From Eutrophobius sp051275005 (GTDB lineage Bacteria > Pseudomonadota > Gammaproteobacteria > Eutrophobiales > Eutrophobiaceae): a stretch of DNA of 27,528 nt. The notes below the pieces were generated by a model. That model was not told the origin of the DNA, searched no databases, and saw only the letters and a program-made list of their open reading frames with translations. The stretch lies in contig JBNMOP010000027.1 of NCBI GenBank assembly GCA_051275005.1, forward strand, positions 1 through 27,528, written 5' to 3'. Shown piece after piece: positions 17,114 through 24,287 of this stretch (positions within the stretch are counted from its first letter, which is position 1; the number at the start of each line of letters is the position of its first letter). Position numbers and translations under genes: made by a program.

Positions 17114-17510
17114 AATTGTCTCGTCGTATTATTTAAAAAGGTAAGACTCAAAATGTTAGTTTTTATTATAATTTTTGCATAGGTATATCTGTAATTATCT
17201 GTATGATGATTCTCTTCTTGCATACAAGTTAATTGCTCGTGCTGGTACCGTTTAGTCTATATAGATATCTCAATACATTAAAGTTAAGGTACGTTTTTGG
17301 AAGCTCGGAATTATCTTCATTGTTGATTTTTAAAGAATTCTTGATATCCTCTATCTCAATAAGTTGATGTAAACTTTTAATGTCACCCCTCGTTAATCTA
17401 TCAGGTATATATGCTATAAGTAACTAATGTGTATTACTCTGCAGAATACTTAACTGTGTTATGATCAATTTCAGTCAAAATATTTTATATTTATATGGAG
17501 AAACACCACC
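17114..17510. promoter_or_regulatory. AT-rich divergent intergenic region
   Basis: About 400 A/T-rich bases separate the CMD-like gene (minus) from the cyclophilin gene (plus). Both promoters should be here. A GGAG (17497-17500) 10 bases before the TTG at 17511 is the likely ribosome-binding site of the cyclophilin gene. I see no RNA gene, strong palindrome or repeat. Confidence 0.4.
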
Positions 17511-19250
17511 TTGTTTAATTATTTAAAAGGTAGATTCATTTATTTACTTGTTACGACCAGCTTTCTTTTATTGTCATTTCAATCATCTGCAACCATTGTT
17601 TTAATTGAAACTCCTTTGGGAGATATACAGATTGAATTATTTGATGATGAAGCACCTGTAACTGTTACAAATTTTCTAAGTTATATTAATGATGACAGCT
17701 TCGTAAATTCATTTATCCACCGTAGTGTTCCAGGTTTTATCATTCAGGGTGGTGGTTTTATATCAACAGATAATGTTCTTGCAAATGTAACTGCAAAATC
17801 CGCCATTGTTAATGAGTTTGGCCGTTCCAATATCCGGGGTACTGTTGCGATGGCAAAGGTGGGAGGTGATCCTAACAGTGCTACCAGTCAATGGTTTATT
17901 AACCTGGCAGATAATTCAGCACAACTGGATCCTCAAAATGGTGGATTCACTGTTTTTGGTGAGGTGATTAATAATGGAATGGTTATCGCAGATGCTATAG
18001 CTAGTCTTGAGATAATAGATGGTAGTGCATCTTCGGCTGCATTAACTGAAGTCCCTGTGATAGATTTTTCGGGGACGCAGATATTGAGAAGACACATAGT
18101 CTTTACAGAGTTCAGCATTCCTTCCGATCTTAATCAATTTAGTGATTTACAATTAACAAGTGCTGTTAATATTCAAAATCCAACAGCTGGAAATTCTGTT
18201 GAATATTTGGTTACTGTGACCAATGCAGGGCCAGATCCAGCGACTGAAATTGAAGTGTTAGATTTATTGCCTGCAGGGATGGAAATACCCACAGGCTTGA
18301 CACCTTCGTTCAGCCAGGGAACGTATGTCCAGGAAACTGGAATATGGCAGATTGGATCGTTGCCTGCAGGGATCGATGCAACGCTTACTATTCCTGCAAT
18401 CCCACTTCAATTTGTATCACCAGAATGTTTTGTCAATGAAGCGGCGATTACAGATTTTGTAGAAATCGATTCTACAAAAGATGATAACACAGATGTTGCA
18501 ACTGTATTTGTTGGTGGCGCGACAAATTGTGTAGAGTTGACCCTCACTGTTATACCTAGTGTGTTTTTTGACAATCAGTGTAATACAGAATTTACAGATT
18601 TTTTTGAATTAGATTACCGTATCCAAAATGCTGGACCTGATGCTGCTGCAAATATCGTTCTTAGTTTAACAGGAACCTTGGATGATACTGATCTGGCTGA
18701 TAGTAGAGAAATCATTGAACTTGCTGCTGGGGCAGAAATCAGCGGATTCTTTAATTCACCATTAGTTTGCAGCAGAAGCGACATGGTGGCTACTTATAAT
18801 ATTGTTGCAGTAAACGATACCACTGCATCATCTGACAGCATATTGAGTGTATCAGATGAATTTGATGTTCTTGCTAATGAGCCTATTGTCATTCCAGAGC
18901 CCACTCCCACTCCCACTCCCACTCCCAATACTGGCGGTGGAGGAGGGTGCTTTATAGCAACGGCAGCGTATGGCTCTTATATGCATCCACAGGTCTACAA
19001 ACTAAGAGAATTTCGTGATAACGTTTTAATGAAAACGTCTTTCGGACGAGATTTTATTTCTCTTTACTATAAATATTCACCGCCTATAGCAAATGTTATC
19101 GCAGAAAACCAATTTTTACGGATAGTTACGCGCCTACTGCTTACGCCAGTTGTATTTGCTGTAGCATTTCCATTAGCCGGGATACTTATTTTGATTTCTC
19201 TCGGACTTGCTATGCAAGTTAATCGAAAGTATTCGTGCAATAAAAATTAA
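17511..19250 (+). CDS. Exported cyclophilin PPIase with DUF11-like domain and CFI-box C-terminal anchor
   Basis: This 579-residue protein uses a TTG start after a GGAG site, with a signal peptide of about 28 residues. Residues 29-190 are a cyclophilin: IVLIETPLGDIQIELFDDEA, the catalytic Arg71 in FIHRSVPGFIIQGGG, and SQWFIN (126-131) in place of the usual SQFFIN. A DUF11-like surface domain (about 215-315, ENPTAGNSVEYLVTVTNAGPD type) and a second beta-domain with four Cys (about 335-445) follow. Next is a Pro-Thr linker encoded by CCCACT repeats, five Gly, and a CFI-box C-terminus (CFIATAAYGS from Cys480) with a hydrophobic helix and basic tail. The CFI-box is a putative processing and anchoring signal found at the ends of surface proteins. 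So it is probably a folding catalyst fixed at the cell envelope; its clients are unknown. Confidence 0.9.
   Translation: MFNYLKGRFIYLLVTTSFLLLSFQSSATIVLIETPLGDIQIELFDDEAPVTVTNFLSYINDDSFVNSFIHRSVPGFIIQGGGFISTDNVLANVTAKSAIVNEFGRSNIRGTVAMAKVGGDPNSATSQWFINLADNSAQLDPQNGGFTVFGEVINNGMVIADAIASLEIIDGSASSAALTEVPVIDFSGTQILRRHIVFTEFSIPSDLNQFSDLQLTSAVNIQNPTAGNSVEYLVTVTNAGPDPATEIEVLDLLPAGMEIPTGLTPSFSQGTYVQETGIWQIGSLPAGIDATLTIPAIPLQFVSPECFVNEAAITDFVEIDSTKDDNTDVATVFVGGATNCVELTLTVIPSVFFDNQCNTEFTDFFELDYRIQNAGPDAAANIVLSLTGTLDDTDLADSREIIELAAGAEISGFFNSPLVCSRSDMVATYNIVAVNDTTASSDSILSVSDEFDVLANEPIVIPEPTPTPTPTPNTGGGGGCFIATAAYGSYMHPQVYKLREFRDNVLMKTSFGRDFISLYYKYSPPIANVIAENQFLRIVTRLLLTPVVFAVAFPLAGILILISLGLAMQVNRKYSCNKN
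18900..18926 (+). repeat. CCCACT hexamer repeat encoding the Thr-Pro linker
   Basis: Four perfect CCCACT copies plus CCC encode a (Thr-Pro)n linker between the surface domains and the Gly-rich CFI-box of the cyclophilin. A tract of this kind can change length in hexamer steps without breaking the frame. Confidence 0.8.
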
Positions 19251-19701
19251 ATTATCTGAGGCGAGTATCCTATAGATACATTTCGTTGTAGATGTTTAAC
19301 TATGTAAATAATTTTACGTAACTAGTTATATAGTTATCAATAACGATAAAATCATGTCTACTTTTATCTGTCTATTCTATTAAAAAACTCTTTTTTGTAG
19401 GATAGTTGAAGAAGCATTGTCCGATCAAGCGATTTAAAATTTGAAGATAGGGAGGATCATTTAGAATGATTGAAATCACAATGAAGATCCTCTGGTATGG
19501 CTATACATGATATTTGTATCGTACTTTCGATGTTATTGGCTCTTGACTGAAAATTAGCATCATCAGAATTTTGAGTTTTTTAACAGAATATGCCAATAGC
19601 AGACATATTTACTCAATGCCCTGCATTCCCAGGCCCGCCCATAACAACCGCGTCAGCTCTGCATGCTGTCTGGCGAATGAAATGGTTCGGTGCAGTTGGA
19701 C
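19251..19701. other. Intergenic region between convergent genes
   Basis: About 450 bases lie between the ends of the cyclophilin (plus) and MarC-type (minus) genes. A 14-codon frame (19466-19510, MIEITMKILWYGYT) follows an AGGGAGGA site about 9 bases upstream but has no known relative. The last 100 bases next to MarC are more GC-rich than the rest. The MarC frame continues 30 codons beyond its stop, reading like amphipathic protein, before a TAA at 19609-19611. I see no tRNA, terminator with a strong stem, or mobile element. Confidence 0.4.
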
Positions 19702-20313
19702 TCAAAACTTGTCTGCCCATGTACGAATACCTTGCATTATCATTTCGATTGATACTGTTCCAACATAAAGCGCAGTGATGCGGCCTGCTATTTCGATATA
19801 CCGTTGAATTAATCGTTCATGTCGAGTACGCGCAATATCATGCAGATATTTAAGTAGAAGTATAATAATTACACAGATGGAGACAGTAATAAATATGCTT
19901 ATACACGCTATAAGTGGGTCTAGCCTTTTACCAATAATAACACTAACGCTAATACTGCCTGGGCCTATTAAAACAGGCATAGCGATAGCACCTGCTAAAT
20001 GCTCTGATTCTCCATTTAAAATTTCAATTGCTTTTGGACCACGAAAAACAAATTGGAGACCGATGAGGAGAAAGATAATGCCGCCAAAAATCTGAAAGGA
20101 AGCAAATTCTACTTGCAGAATGTCTTTGAAAACGTTGTCGCCAAGGAGGGCAAAAATACAAAAAACAACGATTGAAATAATGGCGGCACGCAACAACACA
20201 TGACGGAACGTCCTCCGTTCCATCTTCTGCATTACGTCAATAAGGTAGACTACAACCAAGAATGGATTAAGTAGCATTAATAATAGAACTGAAGAGCTTA
20301 TGAATTCATTCAT
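19702..20313 (-). CDS. MarC family (UPF0056) integral membrane protein
   Basis: This 203-residue protein has six predicted membrane helices, with no signal peptide other than the first helix. The family hallmarks are visible: LLMLLNPFLVVVYL at the start, GGIIFLLIGLQFVF in the third helix, and the central LAGAIAMPVLIGPGSIS motif (Pro-Gly-rich re-entrant segment). The length is standard. MarC was once thought to confer multiple antibiotic resistance, but later work did not support this, so the transported substrate is unknown. A GGTGAAG site precedes the ATG. It appears to be transcribed alone, followed by a convergent intergenic region. Confidence 0.92.
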   Translation of the reverse strand: MNEFISSSVLLLMLLNPFLVVVYLIDVMQKMERRTFRHVLLRAAIISIVVFCIFALLGDNVFKDILQVEFASFQIFGGIIFLLIGLQFVFRGPKAIEILNGESEHLAGAIAMPVLIGPGSISVSVIIGKRLDPLIACISIFITVSICVIIILLLKYLHDIARTRHERLIQRYIEIAGRITALYVGTVSIEMIMQGIRTWADKF

Positions 20314-20489
20314 TTATCTTCACCGTACGCTTGCTGTAACCAGTGCCAAAAAGCGCAGCTTTATTGCGTCTGATCTTACCTCGAATTAATTGACATCTCA
20401 CATGAACCACTATGCCCGCTTTTGACTGCACAAAGTAGTTATATCTTTAGGTAATTTAACAATAGATTTTGACTGCTTTATTTAAAGAG

Positions 20490-20536
20490 CCGGCAGCAGA
20501 AGTTTGCGGGTTAGTTTGGGGGGATTCTGCTGCCGG
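20490..20536 (-). terminator. GC-rich 12-bp hairpin downstream of the Glu/Arg-rich gene
   Basis: CCGGCAGCAGAA (20490-20501) and TTCTGCTGCCGG (20525-20536) form a perfect 12-bp stem with a 23-base, G-rich loop. It lies 24 bases after the stop of the 20561-20941 gene. On the minus strand the stem is followed by CTCTTTAAA, a modest T-rich tail, so an intrinsic terminator for that gene is likely. The long loop is unusual. Confidence 0.6.
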
Positions 20537-20560
20537 TAGTATCAACTATAATTGGTTGAA

Positions 20561-20941
20561 TTAATTTCCTCTTCTCGCTCCACCACCAGGACTTCTATCA
20601 CGACCTCGGCCAGGTTCTCGACCACCAAAGCCTTCACCTGAGGCTCGTCTTTCTTGACGGCGTTCTTGTATAACCTGACGTTGTTCATCTGATAAATTCT
20701 CAAATCGCTCTTCTCGTTGTTGACGTCTTTGCTCACGCGCGGCAGTACGTTCCTCATCAGTTAAATTTTGAAAATTTTCACGTCTTGTCTCTCTCTCGGC
20801 ATTACGTTCCTCTTCAGTCATGTTCTGAAATTGCTCTCGCCTGGCTGCGCGTTCATCCTCAGTCAAATCCTGTGCATTTGCAAAATTCATTGTAAGTGCT
20901 GTTACTATTATTAATAGAAGTGCTGGTTTAATTACTGGCAT
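20561..20941 (-). CDS. Secreted Glu/Arg-rich repeat protein, function unknown
   Basis: This 126-residue protein has a signal peptide (about 1-23, ANA-QD). The mature part is almost entirely Glu, Arg and Gln in degenerate repeats of 15-23 residues: LTEDERAARREQFQN, MTEEERNAERETRRENFQN, LTDEERTAAREQRR with FEN, then LSDEQRQVIQERRQ. Such repeats should form long charged helices or coiled coils. The C-terminus turns into a Gly/Arg/Pro-rich tail (GFGGREPGRGRDRSPGGG). It recalls Spy/CpxP-like or DUF3106-type periplasmic proteins in composition, but I cannot assign a family. A TGGAG site precedes the ATG by 8 bases. A palindrome lies upstream (21024-21040) and a strong hairpin downstream. Confidence 0.72.
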   Translation of the reverse strand: MPVIKPALLLIIVTALTMNFANAQDLTEDERAARREQFQNMTEEERNAERETRRENFQNLTDEERTAAREQRRQQREERFENLSDEQRQVIQERRQERRASGEGFGGREPGRGRDRSPGGGARRGN

Positions 20942-21023
20942 TTTATATTCTCCATTTCATAAGTTAATGATAATAGTAATAACGTGGAGTTTGAGAATTA
21001 GTTGACAGAGAATTTAATTAATA

Positions 21024-21040
21024 TGCGAAATATATTCGCA
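21024..21040. promoter_or_regulatory. 17-bp palindrome upstream of the Glu/Arg-rich gene
   Basis: TGCGAA (21024-21029) and TTCGCA (21035-21040) flank a central ATATA, giving a perfect 17-base dyad about 85 bases before the 20941 start codon. It resembles a dimeric repressor or activator site. No matching regulator is in the window. Confidence 0.35.
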
Positions 21041-21167
21041 ATGATATTGATGATTCTGAAAGATAATTAATCTCTAACACACATTGTGAGATTTAGTTTA
21101 CAAATTATTGTGAAATTTTAAAGAATATTAATAAATGAACATGTGTAAGAGATGAATGCGTTTATAT

Positions 21168-21205
21168 AGAAGGTCGAAGTAAATTGAATATCACTTTGAC
21201 CTTCT
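21168..21205 (-). terminator. Hairpin downstream of the DUF1554 gene
   Basis: AGAAGGTCGAAGT (21168-21180) pairs with ACTTTGACCTTCT (21193-21205) over 13 positions, one of them a G-U wobble, around a 12-base loop. It begins 14 bases past the stop of the lectin-like gene at 21220. The T-rich tail (TTCTTT) is on the plus-strand side, so on the minus transcript the hairpin may act mainly as a 3' end stabiliser or a weak terminator. Confidence 0.5.
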
Positions 21206-21219
21206 TCTTTAAAGTATGT

Positions 21220-21906
21220 CTAGTCAGCTACAAAGCAATAGAACTTGCCTGCTCCACCAGTAGATTGAAAATTCTCAAGTGAACATCCTCGGGTTGAATG
21301 TGAGGAATTCCAGGACGTATTCCATGAGCTTTGACGGTCGTGATGGCCAATCATAGCGCTACCGTCAGTGCCGTCATAGGTCCAGTTTTTACATGTGCGG
21401 TCATTTCCTCCTGAAGCCAGACCTGCTGGAAATGCGCGACCATGGGAATCTGATCCGGTAAGCATGTCATGTTCGTTATTCGTCCCTTCGGGACGGACGC
21501 GAGAGTTCACAAGTTCACCTTTTTCTGTCAGTGCAGTATCTGTATAAATGAGATTACTGTCGCGTTGGATATCTCCATGTAGATCCGCAAGGCTAGCGGC
21601 TATCATGACACCCTTGGCATTGTACCAGGGACCATTTCCAATGCGATCGCGGGCATTAATGCCAGGCTTTTGGGGCGTTCCATGTGTACTTAAATAGGCC
21701 CGCCATGTGTGATCTCCAGCTCCCACAGCAGTTGCAAGTCCCTGGCAAATGGTATCTGCGCCTGCAAGTCCTCCAAGATTTCCGCTTTGTGTAGAACTTG
21801 TGACAAAGAAACTTATCGGTTCATCTGTCGTCTGTTGAGCCAATACCATAGATGTGTTCATGACTGACATAATAATGACTAATTGTAATATATGTTTTTG
21901 TTTCAT
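21220..21906 (-). CDS. Secreted DUF1554 (C-type-lectin-like) protein
   Basis: This 228-residue protein has a signal peptide (about 1-24, VLAQ). The rest is a single DUF1554-type domain (PF07588): SGNLGGLAGADTICQGLATA, then WRAYLSTH, a mid region with NARDRIGNGPWYNAKG, and a Cys-rich C-terminus with TCKNWTYDG, RGCSLENF and the ending GAGKFYCFVAD. The domain is related to collagen XVIII/endostatin and C-type-lectin folds and is found in secreted bacterial proteins, including leptospiral ones. Four Cys residues (ICQ, TCK, GCS, YCF) could form two disulfides. A strong GGAGGGT site lies 5 bases before the ATG. It is monocistronic with its own hairpin. Ligand unknown. Confidence 0.88.
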   Translation of the reverse strand: MKQKHILQLVIIMSVMNTSMVLAQQTTDEPISFFVTSSTQSGNLGGLAGADTICQGLATAVGAGDHTWRAYLSTHGTPQKPGINARDRIGNGPWYNAKGVMIAASLADLHGDIQRDSNLIYTDTALTEKGELVNSRVRPEGTNNEHDMLTGSDSHGRAFPAGLASGGNDRTCKNWTYDGTDGSAMIGHHDRQSSWNTSWNSSHSTRGCSLENFQSTGGAGKFYCFVAD

Positions 21907-22187
21907 TTTTACCCTCCAGATTAACTTTTTAATACATTATTAAACTGATTTAACAATATCATATATAACCTAAATGAAAAATTAATCTACATCACAATTG
22001 AATAATTCAGTTTCTACATTATTTTATAACATCTTCATGTCGTTAATTGTTCTTATTAATACCTTGCGCGATAAAGAGTATCTATATTGCTGGGAATAAA
22101 TACAATTTAAAAAAATATGAATTTTATTACATAAAATATTTCAAATTTACATTTAAGACATTTTAAAAAAACATGTTATATCGATTG

Positions 22188-23798
22188 CTATTTAATAACT
22201 CCAGAAAATTCTACGCCGGAAAGCTCTGCCATTTCTTTTTTCCAAGTCGTTAAATCTAATTCATTAAATTTATTTAAATGATTATGACCACATGCGCGAG
22301 CGAGAATCTTCATTAGTTCAATACTTGTTTCAAAAAACTGTGCTAATTGACGTGCGGATTCATCTATCTTTAATCGTGAAACTAAATGAGATTTTTGTGT
22401 TGCAATACCCACAGGACAATTATTAGTATGACAGGCACGCATACCAAGACAGCCTATCGCCTGCAGTGCCGAGTTTGATACTGCGATAGCGTCTGCACCC
22501 AATGCAAGTGCCTTGGCAAAGTCCGCAGGTTTTCTTAAACCGCCGGTGATGATAAGGGTAATATCTTCTCGGTGTGAATCTATAAGGTGTTTTTTCGCCC
22601 TAGCCAAGGCCGGAATGGTAGGTACTGAAATATTATCACGGAAAATAATGGGGGCTGCGCCGGTTCCGCCACCCCGGCCATCCAGAATTATGTAATCAAC
22701 ACCAATCTCAAGTGCCGCATCAATGTCTTTTTCAATATGCTGTGCTGAGAGTTTATAACCTATGGGGATTCCACCGGTACGCTCTTTAACCTCATCGGCA
22801 AACTCTTTAATTTGAGAGACTTCCGTCCATTCCGGGAAGCGTGCTGGCGAGATTGCAGGCTCACCTTCCTTAAGTCCTCGTACCAGGGCTATCTTGCCTT
22901 TAACCTTATCACCGGGTAGATGACCACCCGTTCCGGTTTTTGCACCTTGACCGCCTTTAAAATGAAATGCCTGTACTTGTTTTAACTTGTCCCAACTAAA
23001 TCCGAATCGACCCGATGCCAATTCATAAAAGTATCGATCGTTAGCCTCTTGTTCCTCAGGTAACATTCCGCCCTCACCAGAACAGATTCCGGCACCTGCC
23101 ATTTGAGCACCTTTTGCTAACGCTATTTTAGCTGGTTCAGATAATGCTCCAAAGCTCATGTCAGAGACAAATAGTGGAATATCTAATGTTAATGGTTTTT
23201 TTGCGTTTGGACCGATGACGACTTGCGTCCCTACAGCTTCATCATCCAATAAAGGCATCTTGTGTAATTGAGCGGTTACAAACTGGATGTCATCCCATAA
23301 CGGTAGTTCCTGTCTGGGTACCCCCATAGCGCTGACAACACCATGATGTCCCGTTTTGGACAGACCATCACGGGCATAGCTTTGAATAAGTTTTACAAAT
23401 GGTTCAACAGTTGTACCGTGCGTATCGGCATACAACCCAAGATATTTATCACGATTGTATGGTTGCGGATTTTTCGATTCCCAATCACTTATTTCTTCTT
23501 CATCAACCCATACATCATTGTTCTCAATCCAGCTGCTGAATTTTTTTAACACCTCTTTATTATTATATTCACTGATCCCTGAATCCAATTTATAATCCCA
23601 ACCATGAACGCCGCAGATAAGATTATTACCATTTACACTACCATCTGACATTAATGCACCACGATGCAAACAGCGGCCATAAAGGACAGATACACTGTTA
23701 TCAAATCGAACTAATACCAGATCTACATTAGCTACAAGTGCATAGGCAGGTTCGCGATCATTTAGATCATCAAGTTTTTTTATAGCAATTTTTTTCAT
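22188..23798 (-). CDS. Rieske-fused glutamate-synthase-type FMN enzyme
   Basis: This 536-residue cytosolic protein (no signal peptide) has a ferredoxin-type Rieske domain over residues 1-105, with ligands C43-L-H45 and C62-G-V-H65. It is joined to the FMN-binding synthase domain of glutamate synthase (about 150-500). That domain shows DIPLFVSDMSFGALSEPAKIAL, ICSGEGGM, QAFHFKGGQGAKTGTGGHLP, YIILDGRGGGTGAAP and ITGGLRKPADFAKALALGAD. The [3Fe-4S] cysteines C450, C456 and C461 keep the C-x5-C-x4-C spacing of GltS. The glutaminase and C-terminal structural domains of full GltB are absent, so it cannot use glutamine by the usual route. The Rieske domain probably replaces ferredoxin or the GltD subunit as electron input. 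It is divergent from another Rieske-fused enzyme, which suggests joint work. An AGGTG site precedes the ATG. Confidence 0.9.
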   Translation of the reverse strand: MKKIAIKKLDDLNDREPAYALVANVDLVLVRFDNSVSVLYGRCLHRGALMSDGSVNGNNLICGVHGWDYKLDSGISEYNNKEVLKKFSSWIENNDVWVDEEEISDWESKNPQPYNRDKYLGLYADTHGTTVEPFVKLIQSYARDGLSKTGHHGVVSAMGVPRQELPLWDDIQFVTAQLHKMPLLDDEAVGTQVVIGPNAKKPLTLDIPLFVSDMSFGALSEPAKIALAKGAQMAGAGICSGEGGMLPEEQEANDRYFYELASGRFGFSWDKLKQVQAFHFKGGQGAKTGTGGHLPGDKVKGKIALVRGLKEGEPAISPARFPEWTEVSQIKEFADEVKERTGGIPIGYKLSAQHIEKDIDAALEIGVDYIILDGRGGGTGAAPIIFRDNISVPTIPALARAKKHLIDSHREDITLIITGGLRKPADFAKALALGADAIAVSNSALQAIGCLGMRACHTNNCPVGIATQKSHLVSRLKIDESARQLAQFFETSIELMKILARACGHNHLNKFNELDLTTWKKEMAELSGVEFSGVIK

Positions 23799-24287
23799 TT
23801 AAACACCTGAGTTTTTTTATTTAATAGGCCATTCCGTAAAAGAATTTCTTGTGCTGCCTTGATCTCCTGACATTACTTCCATTGAAGTAACAAGTTTACT
23901 ATATATCTTTGCATATTGTGTCGTGCTTAGGTCATGGAGATATATGCTGAGTGAAATTTAAATTATGATAACTATAAAAACTGAAATTTTATGTAATTCA
24001 AGAAGAGAAACTGCGGCGCCCATATCTAGTTTCTTTTAATTATGAATTCATTTTGACGATTATTTTTACAATTACGTTACACACGAATAATAATTAAAAT
24101 TTATGTAACGATATGAATATATCATGCATCAAATATACCTTGTAGAAAAACTGGAACGATAACTAGTAGATTGTTTGTTACTATTATGGAAAGGTTATTC
24201 AGCGAAAATTAAATGATCGCTATAAATAAAATAGACTTAGCGAGTTTTTCGTCCCAATATACATTGATGTGAAACCGGATTATTAAA
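23799..24287. promoter_or_regulatory. 489-bp divergent control region of the two Rieske enzymes
   Basis: This very A/T-rich stretch separates the two Rieske-fused genes and must hold both promoters. The best symmetric site is at 23873-23890, listed separately. A second pair, CGTTAC (24075-24080) and GTAACG (24105-24110), forms 6-bp inverted half-sites 30 bp apart. No open frame of note is present. Its length and the shared fusion type on both sides suggest coordinate control, which is an inference. Confidence 0.45.
23873..23890. promoter_or_regulatory. Inverted repeat TTACTTC-N4-GAAGTAA, candidate operator
   Basis: A perfect 7-bp inverted repeat with a 4-base centre lies 75 bases upstream of the Rieske-glutamate-synthase start codon. 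The geometry suits a dimeric helix-turn-helix regulator. A small hairpin in RNA is the alternative. Confidence 0.4.

Noticed and set aside
18900..18926. CRISPR-like or non-coding repeat
   Set aside because: The hexamers lie in frame within the cyclophilin gene and encode a Thr-Pro linker; there are no spacers.
19609..19701. In-frame 30-codon continuation after the MarC stop codon, reading like an amphipathic helix
   Set aside because: MarC already has its normal length and ending. The continuation has no start codon or site of its own, so chance or a decayed remnant is more likely than readthrough.
19571..19778. Two overlapping plus-strand frames of 62-65 codons over the MarC 3' end
   Set aside because: They overlap the well-supported MarC gene on the other strand, have no ribosome-binding site and no recognisable domain; they are antisense shadows.
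20542..20757. Alternative minus-strand frame of 71 codons inside the Glu/Arg-rich gene
   Set aside because: It is a frame shadow of a repetitive, charge-biased gene that has its own signal peptide and ribosome-binding site.
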